64,000 nt of DNA from Kitasatospora humi (GTDB lineage: Bacteria; Actinomycetota; Actinomycetes; Streptomycetales; Streptomycetaceae). The notes under the pieces are model-generated. The model saw only the letters and a program-made list of their open reading frames with translations. It searched no databases and was not told the DNA's origin. Positions 34,296 through 43,049 of the stretch are shown here, piece by piece (within the stretch, counting starts at the first letter, position 1; each line of letters begins with the position of its first letter). The stretch lies in assembly GCF_020907985.1 (NCBI RefSeq), contig NZ_JAJJPA010000013.1, forward strand, positions 1-64,000. Direction: 5' to 3'. The translations under genes were made by a program, and so were the position numbers.

Positions 34296-35384
34296 CTAGC
34301 CGCGCGGCAGCTGCTCCGCCAGGACGGACGGCAGGCCCGTCCAGTCGCAGGACACGAAGGAGGCGTGTGCGGCGGCCAGTTGAGCCACCCGGGCGGTGGC
34401 GTCCGGCACGGACGGGGCGGTGTCGGAGAGCGCCGGGTCGACGTTCTGGGCGTCCGTCATCACCAGCAGGTAGTGGTTGGTGTCGTACCACGAGGTGTCG
34501 ATGCCGCCGTCGACGTAGGCGTGGGCGTCCCCGTCGAAGACGACGAACCACTGGCGCAGGCTCGCGTCGGGGTAGCGGGTGCGCGGGTCGCCGGAGGCCG
34601 CGCCGAGGACGGACGGGAAGATCTGGGCGTCGCCGAGGTGGCCCGCGGCCTGCAGGGCGGCCAGGTGCTGGGCGTACTCGGTGTCGGTCCACAAGGTGTC
34701 GAAGGGGTTGTTCATCTCGAACGTCCCCGGGATCGCCTCCAGGATCACCTTGCCCGCGACCGCGGAACGCTTGGGCCAGTTGTTCGCGCGGGCCGCGGCG
34801 TCGAGGGTCGGGTAGCCGGCCATCAGGTCGGCCGGACGGTAGACGTCGGAGCCGAGGTGGGCCTGGACCAGGGAGTCGAGCTCGGTGGGACCGAATCCGA
34901 TGGTGGCGTCGAAGCCGGCCTTCATCTCCAGCTTGACCATGATGGGGGCGTGGCTGGGGTGCGCGGCCAGCCAGATGCGGATGTCGTCCAGGCAGCTGCC
35001 CAGGTCCTTGTTGGCGCCGCCGCGGTAGAGGTCGGCGGCCGTGCTCGCGTCGACGCAGTTGTTGCCGTTCCCCAGCGGGTTGGCGTGGCTCACCTTCCAC
35101 TCGCGCGTGATCGGGTCGACCCAGGTGTCGAGTTCGACCAGTGAGGTGCCCGTGTCCAGCGCCTGTGCGAGATAGGGGAAGGCGGTGGTGTCGTTGTAGG
35201 TGTTGTGCAGCCCGACCGAGGTGCCCTGGGCCAGGGAGACGTCACCGGTGTCCTGGACGGCGGTCGGCACGGCGGCCGCCGCGGTGGGACCGCCGGACAG
35301 CGCGAGCGGGAGCAGCCAGGCGGTGGCGGCGGTCAGCAGGCACGACACGAGACGACGCGGGGCGGGGTGACGCGGGGCGACCAT
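34296..35384 (-). CDS. Secreted calcium-dependent PI-PLC-type phosphodiesterase
   Basis: A 362-residue protein with a signal peptide (about residues 1-38, ending TAAAA). VGLHNTYND gives a first catalytic histidine and SLVELDTWVD a metal-binding acidic patch. WKVSHANPLG gives the second histidine. MVKLEMKAG, followed by VILEAIPG, completes the site. The pattern matches the Ca2+-dependent phosphatidylinositol phospholipase C of Streptomyces (PF16670). It should hydrolyse phosphatidylinositol outside the cell. The gene stands alone; a 7-bp inverted repeat lies about 100 bases upstream. With the PLD at 24320 it is the second secreted phospholipase in this window. Confidence 0.82.
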   Translation of the reverse strand: MVAPRHPAPRRLVSCLLTAATAWLLPLALSGGPTAAAAVPTAVQDTGDVSLAQGTSVGLHNTYNDTTAFPYLAQALDTGTSLVELDTWVDPITREWKVSHANPLGNGNNCVDASTAADLYRGGANKDLGSCLDDIRIWLAAHPSHAPIMVKLEMKAGFDATIGFGPTELDSLVQAHLGSDVYRPADLMAGYPTLDAAARANNWPKRSAVAGKVILEAIPGTFEMNNPFDTLWTDTEYAQHLAALQAAGHLGDAQIFPSVLGAASGDPRTRYPDASLRQWFVVFDGDAHAYVDGGIDTSWYDTNHYLLVMTDAQNVDPALSDTAPSVPDATARVAQLAAAHASFVSCDWTGLPSVLAEQLPRG

Positions 35385-35485
35385 CGGTCCTCCGGGGCGA
35401 CGGAACAGGCCGACGTCATTCGGTCGGCCGGGGAAGCGAGCCTTGACATGCGCACGCGTGATGCTAGTCCGATGAGATTGCCTGG

Positions 35486-35512
35486 AGGTGACGTTTCGTC
35501 AAAGAGTCACCT
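35486..35512. promoter_or_regulatory. Inverted repeat upstream of the PI-PLC gene
   Basis: AGGTGAC (35486-35492) and GTCACCT (35506-35512) are perfect 7-base arms around a 13-base spacer. The repeat lies in the gap between the divergent PI-PLC and zinc-ribbon genes. Regulator and target are unknown. Confidence 0.4.
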
Positions 35513-35617
35513 GCTGAGCCGGGAAGGCCCGAGGGGTCCGAGGCGCCGCCGGCGGGGAGCGCGGTCCACGGCGCGGGCGCCCCGCACGGCGCCGCCCGGA
35601 GCGGCAATACTGACACC

Positions 35618-35887
35618 ATGAACGGCGACGAGCAGCAGCCCACCGGGCCCGAGTTCGTGAAGTTCCGGATGAAGTGCCCCAACTGCAACGACCAGGGAAC
35701 CCGCTACCGGGTCCTCATGCGAGCCCGTGGCCGCGTTCGCCACGACGGCCGGCACTCCATCGCGGCCGGCAGCAGCTACGTTCCGCAGACCTGCTCCGAC
35801 TGCGGTGGAACGGGCTTCCTGCAGTTGGGCTCCGAAGAGTGGACGGGGTGCCCGAAACGTCCCGGAGCCGACCCGTCGGCCCCTTGA
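35618..35887 (+). CDS. Small zinc-ribbon protein
   Basis: An 89-residue protein with two CxxC pairs: CPNCNDQG near residue 20 and CSDCGGTG near residue 58. The spacing and the GGTGF after the second pair recall DnaJ-type zinc repeats. The function is unknown. It has its own start with no close upstream partner and is convergent with the ABM-domain gene. It could bind RNA or assist folding, but nothing in the context decides. Confidence 0.65.
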   Translation: MNGDEQQPTGPEFVKFRMKCPNCNDQGTRYRVLMRARGRVRHDGRHSIAAGSSYVPQTCSDCGGTGFLQLGSEEWTGCPKRPGADPSAP

Positions 35888-35924
35888 GCGCCGGCTGCCG
35901 AGCCGTGCCGGGGCGGCGGTCTCG

Positions 35925-36248
35925 TCAGTCGATACCGAGCTCGCCCATCCTGCTCCAGCCGGTGGCGCCCTCGATGGTGGTGCTGACGATCTGCGGTGCC
36001 CGCTGGACCAGCGGACGCAGGGTGTCCATCGCCGCGCGGAAGTGATCCGAGTTCACATGGGCTTCGCCGGCGCCGTCCTGGAAGGCCTCGACCAGCACGT
36101 AGCTGTTCGGGTCCTCGGTGCTGCGCGACCACTCGAACCAGAGGTTGCCCGGTTCGGCCCGGGTGGCCCGGGTGAAGGCGTCGACGTGGGACAGCCAGGA
36201 GTCGGCGTGCTCGGGCTTGACCGGGAATTTCACCACGATGAAGATCAC
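35925..36248 (-). CDS. Antibiotic biosynthesis monooxygenase (ABM) domain protein
   Basis: A 107-residue ferredoxin-like ABM protein. The start MIFIVVKFPVKPEHADSWL, then FEWSRSTEDPNSYVLVEAF and HFRAAMDTL, are typical of putative quinol monooxygenases like YgiN. Such small proteins oxidise quinols or polycyclic substrates without cofactor, or serve as heme-stress or accessory proteins. It starts at GTG 36248. It is divergent from the phytanoyl-CoA-dioxygenase-like gene with 292 bases between, which hold no supported gene. Confidence 0.82.
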   Translation of the reverse strand: MIFIVVKFPVKPEHADSWLSHVDAFTRATRAEPGNLWFEWSRSTEDPNSYVLVEAFQDGAGEAHVNSDHFRAAMDTLRPLVQRAPQIVSTTIEGATGWSRMGELGID

Positions 36249-36540
36249 TCGCCGATCCTAGTGCGTCAGCGCGGAGGGCGCCGGGGTCGAGCCACTGGAT
36301 GCGGCATGCGGGTGAAGCCGGCGGCCAGGTCCGGTGTGGCCTGTGGCGCTGATCACACGCCTGTGATGCAACGCGACAGGTGGGTCGGCGGTCAAAGGAG
36401 TAGTGGTGCGGGATTCGTGGCGGGGGTGGATCTCGTGCATCCGGATGAATCACATTTCCCGCACACGCTCCATTACCGAACGTCACTTCTTCGATGGCGC
36501 CCGCCTGTTCATCCGGCGGCCGCTCACAACCGGGGGAAAC

Positions 36541-37437
36541 ATGACTCTGATCGACAAGACCGTTCCCGTTGCGCCGATGACCATGGAGCAGCGCGAGCAG
36601 TTCGAGCGCGACGGCTACCTGGTGGTGCCGGGTGCGCTCAGCAGCGCCGAGGTCGGGTACTACTCCGACCTCCTGGACCGGCTCTACGAGCAGGAGCGCG
36701 CCGCCGGGCGGGTCTCGCCCGCGGGTGCGATGCACAAGTTGAGCGCGGTGGCCGGCCTGCCCGAGGTGGTCGGCCTGATCGACCACCCGAACACCTTCCC
36801 GCTGGTCTGGTCGATGCTCGGCTGGAACGTGCACATCTACCACTCGCACCTGGACGTGCACCCGCCGATCCGGGTGCCCAAGCCCTACCGGTTCGAATGG
36901 CACCAGGACGGCGGCCGGCAGAACCGCGAGATCGAGACCACCCCGCGCCCGCGCCTCTCCGTGAAGATCGCCTACTGGCTGTCGGACGTCTCCGAGCCCG
37001 GCCGGGGCAACTTCAAGGTGGTCCCCGGCAGCCACCTGCGCGACCGGATCGACGGCCCGCCGCGCCGCGACATCCGCTGGCCGGAGCCGGAGGGCGGAAT
37101 CGAGGTCACCGCGAACCCGGGCGACGCGGTCTTCTTCGACCGGCGGCTCTGGCACACCCGCACCGACAACTACTCGGACATCACCCGCAAGGGCATATTC
37201 TTCGCCTACTCCCACCGCTGGTCGCACGGCCGCGACGAGAACGACGCACTGTTCGCGCACGAGGCCTTCGCCGACTTCTCCCCGGTCCAGCGCCAGCTGC
37301 TCGGCGCCAAGCTCGCCACCGAGGGTCAGGTGCCCGGCGACCACCAGTGGGGCCACTACCCGGAGACCACCCCGCTCTACGGCTTCCTCCAGGAGCACGG
37401 CCTGCTGGACCCGGGGTACCCGCCGCTGATGCCCTGA
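36541..37437 (+). CDS. Phytanoyl-CoA dioxygenase (PhyH) family Fe(II)/2-oxoglutarate oxygenase
   Basis: A 298-residue PhyH-family enzyme. WHQDGGRQNR provides the His-x-Asp of the iron triad, and FFDRRLWHTRTDNYS the distal histidine and the arginine that binds 2-oxoglutarate. N-terminal FERDGYLVVPGAL is the family signature. It probably hydroxylates a small natural product or lipid; secondary-metabolite members are common in streptomycetes. The ATG at 36541 follows GGGGGAAAC. A strong hairpin just after the stop ends the transcript, so it is a single-gene unit. Confidence 0.87.
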   Translation: MTLIDKTVPVAPMTMEQREQFERDGYLVVPGALSSAEVGYYSDLLDRLYEQERAAGRVSPAGAMHKLSAVAGLPEVVGLIDHPNTFPLVWSMLGWNVHIYHSHLDVHPPIRVPKPYRFEWHQDGGRQNREIETTPRPRLSVKIAYWLSDVSEPGRGNFKVVPGSHLRDRIDGPPRRDIRWPEPEGGIEVTANPGDAVFFDRRLWHTRTDNYSDITRKGIFFAYSHRWSHGRDENDALFAHEAFADFSPVQRQLLGAKLATEGQVPGDHQWGHYPETTPLYGFLQEHGLLDPGYPPLMP

Positions 37438-37446
37438 CGAACCGGC

Positions 37447-37475
37447 GCGGCCCCGGTCGGGAGGACCGGGGCCGC
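37447..37475 (+). terminator. Intrinsic terminator after the PhyH gene
   Basis: A perfect 12-bp stem (37447-37458 with 37464-37475) encloses a five-base loop GGGAG. It begins nine bases after the stop codon. It lacks a U-run, as usual in this GC-rich DNA. Confidence 0.85.
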
Positions 37476-37623
37476 CGACGGCTCACCGGCAGGCCGGCTC
37501 CCAGCTGCTGAGCGGCTCCCCGGGCTGCCATGGGGGCAGGTCCGCGTCGAGCTCGGCGCGCTCGCGGCAGACACCGCCGAGCTCGCGCGCTCCGGCAGGC
37601 AGTGCCGAGCCCCGGGGGCCGGC

Positions 37624-39243
37624 TCAGAGCCCGGCGTCCTGCGGCTGGGTGGCGACCACGATGACCGTGGGGCCGTCAGCGGTGAGGGCCTGGGAGAACT
37701 CGTCCTCCAAGCCCTTGGTGGTGTCGACGTTCACGGCGTGGCAGCCGAAGCCCCGGGCCAGCGAGGCGATGTCGAGCCCCGGCAGGTCGAGCCCCGGCAC
37801 GCCCGGCGTGTGCTCGAGCTTCGCGAAGGACTTGAGGATCGAGTACTCCCCGTTGCGCATCACCACGTAGACGATCGGCAGCCGGTGCCGGGCGGCCGTC
37901 CAGATGGCCTGCACGGAGTACTGGAACGAGCCGTCGCCGATCAGACCGATGACGGGACGGGACACGCCCCTGGTGCGGTCGGCCAGGGCCACCCCGACGG
38001 CCGCGGGGGTGGCCCAGCCGATGCCGCCGCTGGCCGTGGCGAAGAACGAGCCGGACCTGACGGTCGGAAGCCACTCCAACTGCTGCGCCATGGTGGAGGT
38101 CGACTCGTTGACGATCACGGCGTCCGGCGGCCTGACCCGGCTGAGCGCGGCATACACCTCGGGCGGGGTGAGCGGGTTGTTCGGCGTCGACGGGAGCCGG
38201 CGTGGCCTTGCCATCGGCACGGGAGCACTGCGCGCGGACCCGTCGGTGACCCGTTCGAGCAGCAGGTCGATGGCGATCCCGGGGTCGCCGAGCAGACTGT
38301 CGCCCATCCGTGCGGCCGCGGCCACGGCGGGGTCGCCGGTGATCTGCAGCAGGCTCGTCCCCGCCGGTAGGTAGTCGCCGGGTACGTAGGGGTAGTACCG
38401 GAACACCTCGCCACCGATCACCGCGACCAGGTCATGCCCGGCCATCCGGTCCCCGATCTCCTTGATGGAGATCCCGAGTGGACCGCAGAACAGCGGATGG
38501 TCCTCGGGGAAGGAGGCGCGGTCCAGCAGCGGCGCCCCGTACACGGCCGCGCGCAGCTTCTCGGCCAGGGCGACCGCCGCGTCCCAGCCGCCGCTGCGGT
38601 CCACCTCCGGTCCGAAGACCAGGGCGGGTCGGCTGCTGGCCGAGATGCGGTCGGCGAACAGCCGCAACCGCTGCTCGTCCGGCACCACGCGGTCGCTGAC
38701 GCTGCGCAGCCGGACGGGGCCGACCGGCTGGCGCTGCCAGTCGTCGAGCGGGATCGACAGGTGGACCGGTCCCGCCGGCGGCTGCAGCGCCATCGCATGG
38801 GCCCGCATGAAGGCCTCCGGCACGTCCTGCGCGCGGGCCGGCTCATAGGACCACTTCACCCACGGCTTGGGCAGCAGGGTCGCCTCGCGATTGGCCAGGT
38901 AGGGCTCGCCGATGAGCATCTCGCGGTGCTGCTGCCCGGAGGTGACGATGAGTGGGGTGTTGCCGTGGTAAGCGGTCACCAGGTTGCCCATGGCGTTGCC
39001 CAGTCCCGCCGAGGAGTGCACGTTCACCAGCGCCGGGCGCCTGGTGACCTGGGCGAAGGCGTCGGCCATGGCGATGACGGAGGCCTCCTGGAGCGCCAGC
39101 ACGTAGTGGAAATCGTCGGGGAAGTCCTGCAGGAACGGCTCTTCGGTGGAACCGGGGTTGCCGAAGACCGTGGTCAGCCCGAGGGTGCGCAGCAGGTCGT
39201 AGGTCACGCTGCGGACGGTCGCTCGCACGGTCACGGACACCAC
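37624..39243 (-). CDS. mdlC: Benzoylformate decarboxylase
   Basis: A 539-residue ThDP enzyme. FGNPGSTEEPFLQDFPDDF matches the benzoylformate decarboxylase N-terminus including the active-site serine. LALQEASV holds the activating glutamate and NVHSSAGLGNAMG the catalytic histidine. The C-terminal GDGSFQYSVQ...MRNGEYSIL is the cofactor site. It decarboxylates benzoylformate (or a similar aryl 2-oxoacid) to the aldehyde. The start may be any of several in-frame GTG codons near 39243. No aldehyde dehydrogenase or mandelate dehydrogenase is adjacent. A mandelate-racemase-subgroup enzyme lies 27 kb away, and a link is only a hypothesis. Confidence 0.85.
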   Translation of the reverse strand: MVSVTVRATVRSVTYDLLRTLGLTTVFGNPGSTEEPFLQDFPDDFHYVLALQEASVIAMADAFAQVTRRPALVNVHSSAGLGNAMGNLVTAYHGNTPLIVTSGQQHREMLIGEPYLANREATLLPKPWVKWSYEPARAQDVPEAFMRAHAMALQPPAGPVHLSIPLDDWQRQPVGPVRLRSVSDRVVPDEQRLRLFADRISASSRPALVFGPEVDRSGGWDAAVALAEKLRAAVYGAPLLDRASFPEDHPLFCGPLGISIKEIGDRMAGHDLVAVIGGEVFRYYPYVPGDYLPAGTSLLQITGDPAVAAAARMGDSLLGDPGIAIDLLLERVTDGSARSAPVPMARPRRLPSTPNNPLTPPEVYAALSRVRPPDAVIVNESTSTMAQQLEWLPTVRSGSFFATASGGIGWATPAAVGVALADRTRGVSRPVIGLIGDGSFQYSVQAIWTAARHRLPIVYVVMRNGEYSILKSFAKLEHTPGVPGLDLPGLDIASLARGFGCHAVNVDTTKGLEDEFSQALTADGPTVIVVATQPQDAGL

Positions 39244-39545
39244 CAGTTCTCGGCCGGCTCGGGGAGGTCGTCCGGTCAGTATGGGGCGCGGCGGAGTGGT
39301 CGCGGGGAGCGCGGCGGTCGTGTTCGGGGCGGTTGAGTCGTTCGGGTGAGCCCGTGGTGCTGCAAGGCGGTGCCGCCTGCCCTGACGGCGGGCGAAGGAG
39401 ACCCGCCCGAGTACGCCGGTTCACCGGTCGAGGCCGCGTTCGGGGCCCGTCAACGGGCCGGCTGCGGGGCGGGTGTTGCCGAAGTGGCCGCGACCTTGCG
39501 GGTCTCGCGCAGCAGCAGCAGGCCGTTGACCACCATCAGCTGGTG

Positions 39546-39608
39546 GGTGAGTGCTCACTCACCTAGTGGCGCCCTTATAGTGAGTGAGTCCTGGGCGCCT
39601 GCGCCCAG
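39546..39608. promoter_or_regulatory. Two perfect 8-2-8 palindromes around a promoter
   Basis: GGTGAGTG-CT-CACTCACC (39546-39563) has the form of a TetR operator, and TGAGTGAGT recurs at 39581. CTGGGCGC-CT-GCGCCCAG (39591-39608) is a second perfect palindrome of the same geometry. TTATAGT between them is a likely -10. The sites precede a TetR stub, so they are probably its old operator. Confidence 0.6.
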
Positions 39609-39710
39609 CGGGCCTTCGCCTACGACATGTCCCCCGGGGCCGAACCCCCGCAGCCGGTAGACGCCTTCGCCGCCCGGATCGCCCGAACCCTGCTCACAGG
39701 GATCGCCTGA
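39606..39710 (+). pseudogene. C-terminal stub of a TetR-type regulator
   Basis: The frame ending at TGA 39708-39710 reads RAFAYDMSPGAEPPQPVDAF then AARIARTLLTGIA, which resembles the last helix of TetR regulators. No HTH domain or start codon precedes it; instead the intact palindromic operator abuts it. An internal deletion is likely. The rest of the 639-base gap (39244-39882) shows only a possible 28-codon frame at 39450-39536 on the minus strand. Confidence 0.4.
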
Positions 39711-39882
39711 CTGGCGCCGACACCATCGGACTTGGCCGCGTGGCGGGGAACCTGCCCTGCTGTTCGGCGGCGATGGTGGCGGCCGCCTGATCGCACTGGC
39801 CGGCTCCGGGCGGTTTGGAGGCCGACCACCGAGCCGAATGAGCCGAACCTGGGGCTCGCTCACCGTCGACGGGAGAATCACC

Positions 39883-40482
39883 ATGGCACGACCCGCAGTT
39901 GGAGCGGCCCTGCGCCGCTGCGCCGAATGCGGTGGCTACGAGTACGGCGGGGCGCCCGACTGTGGCGCCTGCCGTGAGCTGGTGGACGGCATCATCGAGG
40001 ACGAATGGGCCGTCTTCGTCCAACAGTGGGGAGTCGTGACCAGCCAGGACGCCGTCGCGCTCGCCGAGATGGTGGCGGCTGAACCCGACCGGCACGACTG
40101 GCGGCTGGTGGACGCGGCACTCGACAGGCTGGTCTGCGCCGAGTGCGGGAGCCGGCTCAGTCGGGGGCCGGTCGGCTGCTCCGCCTGCGACCTCGCGCAC
40201 GGGTTCCGCTATGCCGCGATCGAGACGGACCGGCCGGGTGTGCCGCGCGGCAACGAGCACGGCATCCGGGTCAATGTGTCGGTCGTGCGTCGGCCGCACG
40301 TGACCTCGGCGAACGAACTCCTGGCCCGCCGGCTGCTGCTGCCGCTCGTCCTGGTTGGCCGGCTGCCGACCACCGAGGAGGCGCAGCGGATGAGCGCCCT
40401 GATCAAGAACAGCCCACCGGCTCAGCGGGTGCACCTCATCGAGCAGGCCATCGAGGCAGCGCTCCGGCGTCAGGACCTCTAG
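39883..40482 (+). CDS. Hypothetical zinc-ribbon protein
   Basis: A 199-residue protein starting MARPAVGAALRR after GGGAGAA. It carries two related cysteine modules: CAECGG...CGAC at residues 14-31 and CAECGS...CSAC at residues 86-105. Each could bind zinc. The middle and C-terminal parts are helical (LLARRLLLPLVLVGRLP, PAQRVHLIEQAIEAALRRQ). Similar two-ribbon proteins occur in streptomycetes without known function. It stands alone. A role in nucleic-acid or protein binding is only a guess. Confidence 0.75.
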   Translation: MARPAVGAALRRCAECGGYEYGGAPDCGACRELVDGIIEDEWAVFVQQWGVVTSQDAVALAEMVAAEPDRHDWRLVDAALDRLVCAECGSRLSRGPVGCSACDLAHGFRYAAIETDRPGVPRGNEHGIRVNVSVVRRPHVTSANELLARRLLLPLVLVGRLPTTEEAQRMSALIKNSPPAQRVHLIEQAIEAALRRQDL

Positions 40483-40743
40483 CAGGACGAAGGTTCCGCA
40501 ACGGCTGGCCTGGTATCCGGAGCAGGTCTGGGGGTACCTGCCGGCCTGTCAGTTTGTCGACATCCTTGCTCAGTGTGTAGGAGTCCTTAGGAAGTCCGCA
40601 TGGCCGAGGGGCGCGAGGCGCTACGCCCGCACCGCTCTGTTCGCCGCGCTCCGGCCGCTTCGCGGTTCGTGGTTCTCCAGGTGATGGTTCGGACAGGAAC
40701 CGACACAGCCACCGAGGAGCTGACACACCCTGAGGAGCCGGGC

Positions 40744-41117
40744 ATGGCGAACCTGACCGAAGCCACCGTGTCGTTCCACACCAACGACGAGAACAAGGAC
40801 CACGACACCAACGTCACGCTCGAAGTCCGCGACCGCAACGGCCAGATGGCCGCGCACGTCTCCGACACCTTCGGCGCGTTCAAAACGACCACACCAACAA
40901 CGGCCCTGACAACCTCACCATCCTCAACCACGCGAGCAGGGAGGACCTCCAGGGCGGCAACGTCCTGCTCCGCGTCGACCCGGTGGGCGACGACACGTGG
41001 CGGTTCAACCTCTTCGTGGACCTGCTGTTCGACGACGGCTCGCACTTGTCGGCCACCGCGGACGGCCTCGAGGTCAATGAGGAGTCCGAGCAGCAGCAGA
41101 CGTTCGGGTTGAACTAG
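40744..41117 (+). pseudogene. Small conserved-type protein split by a -1 frameshift
   Basis: The gene starts MANLTEATVSFHTND after TGAGGAG. It reads well to VSDTFGAF at about 40880, then switches to nonsense. In the next frame the sense continues as DHTNNGPDNLTIL...RFNLFVDLLFDDGSHL to TAG 41115-41117. One extra A in the AAAA run at 40882-40885 would restore a protein of about 124 residues (GAFKNDHTNN). The protein looks beta-rich and acidic; no family is recognised. The very strong terminator just after the stop implies a transcribed gene. A real mutation and a sequencing error are equally possible. Confidence 0.7.
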
Positions 41118-41119
41118 TG

Positions 41120-41180
41120 GACCACGCCTGTGCGCGGCCCGGAGCAGAGCGGCTGCTCCGGGCCGCGCACAGGCGTGGTC
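41120..41180. terminator. 28-bp perfect-stem hairpin terminator
   Basis: Bases 41120-41147 pair perfectly with 41153-41180 around the loop AGCGG. The stem starts three bases after the TAG of the preceding gene. It is long enough to act in both directions and would also shield the convergent MFS gene. The stretch 41181-41321 contains no gene. Confidence 0.9.
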
Positions 41181-41321
41181 GCCCAGGGTGCCCTGGCGAT
41201 GTGCCCACCGCCGTCCACCACCAGCGTGGTCCTGGCGCCGAACGCGCTGCCCGCCAGGAGCAGCGGTGCCTGCGTGATGTGTGGCGCCCTGCCGACCCGC
41301 CGAGGGTCAAGCGGTGCCGGG

Positions 41322-42749
41322 TCAGCGGGCGTTGGCGGTGGCGGCCTCCGGCCTGGCGGCGGGCGCCGGCGCGGCCTTCGCCGTGCGGATGCCGTAGGCG
41401 CTCAGCAGTCCGCAGAGGGCCAGCGCGACGCCGGCGGCGATCAGGGCGGCGCGCAGCCCGGTCAGGAACTGGGCGGAGGCGGCCGAACCGACGAGGAGGC
41501 CCATCACCGCGACCCCGATCAGGCCGCCCAGTTGGCGCGAGGCGTTGAGGACGCCGGAGCCGATGCCGGCGTTGGCCGGATCGACCGAGCCGAGCATGGC
41601 GTTGGTCATGGACGGCACCACCAGGCCGATGCCGAATCCGGCAACCAGGAACTGGCCGATCAGCTCGGCGTACGACTGGGAGCCGACGACCGGCACGATG
41701 CCCAGGTAGCCGATGGTGGCCAGGCTGCTGCCGGTGATCAGCACGGCGCGGGCGCCGAACCGCTTGACCAGCCGGGCGCAGCAGAGGTTGGCGGCCATCA
41801 CGGCGGCGGTCATCGGCAGGAACGCCAGGCCGGCCGTGATCGGGGAGTAGTGCCAGGTCTCCTGGAAGAACAGGCTGAAGATGAAGATCAGCCCGTAGAA
41901 GGCGAAGTTGAGCAGCACGCCGATCAGCGAAGTGGCGGTGAAGGTCGTACGGCTGAAGAGCTGCAGCGGCAGCATCGGGTCGCCGCTGCGGCGCTCGACG
42001 GTGGTGAAGGCGGCGACGGCGACGACGGTGACGATCAGGCAGGTGAGCACGGTGGCCGAGGTCCAGCCCTGGGTGTTCGCCTCGACGACTGCGCCGGTGA
42101 GGGCGCCCAGGCCGGTCACGGCGAGCAGCTGGCCGGGCAGGTCGAGCGAGCGCCGCCGGGAGCCGTCGCGCGGTGCGGTGCGGGCGTAGGCGCGGATCAG
42201 CACGATGCCGGCGACGGCGATCGGCACGTTGACGTAGAAGATCGAGCGCCAGCCGAGCGCGTCGACCAGGAGGCCGCCGACGACCGGGCCGAGGGCGAGG
42301 GCGAGACCGCCGGCCGCGGCCCACAGGCTGACCGCGCGGGAACGGGCGGCGGGCTCGGGGAAGTTGCCGTTCACGATGGACAGCGAGGACGGGACGATCA
42401 TGGCGGCGCCGATGCCTTGGAGCACTCGGGCGGCGATCAGGGCGACCATCGAGGGGGCGGCGCCGCAGGCCAGCGAGGTGGCCGCGAAGAGCGCGAAGCC
42501 CGCCATGAAGATCTGCTTGGGGGCGTAGCGGTCGCCCATGGCTCCGGCGGTCAGCAGGAAGGCGGCGAAGGTGAGGGTGTATCCGTTGATCACCCACTCC
42601 AGGCCGGACAGGCTGCCACCGAAGTCGGCGCCGAGCGCCTTGGTCGCGACGTTCACGACGCTGACGTCCAGGATGACGACGACGAAGCCGAGGCAGGCTG
42701 CGAACAGGGTCAGTCCCGGCCGGTTCTTGTGGGCTTGGGTCTGTGGCAC
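41322..42749 (-). CDS. MFS drug transporter, DHA2 (14-TM) family
   Basis: A 475-residue major facilitator protein with about 14 hydrophobic helices. FVVVILDVSVVNVATKAL (motif D1) in helix 1, GAMGDRYAPKQIF (motif A), RVLQGIGAA (motif B) and GLALALGPVVGGLLVD (motif C) identify a DHA2 proton/drug antiporter. The GTG at 42749 follows AAGGA by six bases and is preferred to ATG 42764. It is divergent from an ArsR-type regulator, with four 11-bp repeats and a palindromic operator between. It probably exports a toxic compound sensed by that regulator. Confidence 0.88.
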   Translation of the reverse strand: MPQTQAHKNRPGLTLFAACLGFVVVILDVSVVNVATKALGADFGGSLSGLEWVINGYTLTFAAFLLTAGAMGDRYAPKQIFMAGFALFAATSLACGAAPSMVALIAARVLQGIGAAMIVPSSLSIVNGNFPEPAARSRAVSLWAAAGGLALALGPVVGGLLVDALGWRSIFYVNVPIAVAGIVLIRAYARTAPRDGSRRRSLDLPGQLLAVTGLGALTGAVVEANTQGWTSATVLTCLIVTVVAVAAFTTVERRSGDPMLPLQLFSRTTFTATSLIGVLLNFAFYGLIFIFSLFFQETWHYSPITAGLAFLPMTAAVMAANLCCARLVKRFGARAVLITGSSLATIGYLGIVPVVGSQSYAELIGQFLVAGFGIGLVVPSMTNAMLGSVDPANAGIGSGVLNASRQLGGLIGVAVMGLLVGSAASAQFLTGLRAALIAAGVALALCGLLSAYGIRTAKAAPAPAARPEAATANAR

Positions 42750-42766
42750 GGGTCTTCCTTCCATGC

Positions 42767-42810
42767 GTGCCGGATAGGTGCCGGATGGGTGCCGGATACG
42801 TGCTGGACAG
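42767..42810. repeat. Four 11-bp direct repeats upstream of the MFS gene
   Basis: GTGCCGGATAG, GTGCCGGATGG, GTGCCGGATAC and GTGCTGGACAG follow without gaps from 42767. The 11-base period places them on one face of DNA. They begin 18 bases before the GTG start of the transporter. They may be an activator or repressor array. Confidence 0.75.
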
Positions 42811-42935
42811 TCCCGCCGGAGGCGGGCACGGGAAGCGGGCGAGCCGCGTGCGGGAGGTGCCGTGGAAAGGCGGGTGGTGGAGCCGGAGGAGCGGGCGGTG
42901 GAGGGAGCCGGGCAAGGTGCCGCCGACTCCGGTAA

Positions 42936-42959
42936 GGTGTTCGCCAAGCAGCGAACACC
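42936..42959. promoter_or_regulatory. Palindromic ArsR-type operator
   Basis: GGTGTTCGC (42936-42944) and GCGAACACC (42951-42959) form perfect 9-base arms with a six-base spacer. A further CGAACAC half-site occurs near 42979. The palindrome lies in the divergent gap between the MFS transporter and the ArsR-like regulator, 90 bases before the latter. Confidence 0.7.
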
Positions 42960-43049
42960 CCAGGAGTGTACGCAGATCATCGAACACTCCGCAATCCGTC
43001 GGCGGCGGATCCGCTACGGACCGCGCGAACAGGGATGGAGCAGTCGGCC

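Noticed and set aside
6285..39243. A complete mandelate degradation cluster
   Set aside because: Benzoylformate decarboxylase lies 27 kb from the racemase-like gene with many unrelated genes between, and no benzaldehyde dehydrogenase was found. It is kept only as a hypothesis.
42767..42810. Short CRISPR or iteron origin
   Set aside because: Only four 11-bp repeats without spacers, directly at a transporter promoter and without a rep gene; a regulatory array fits better.
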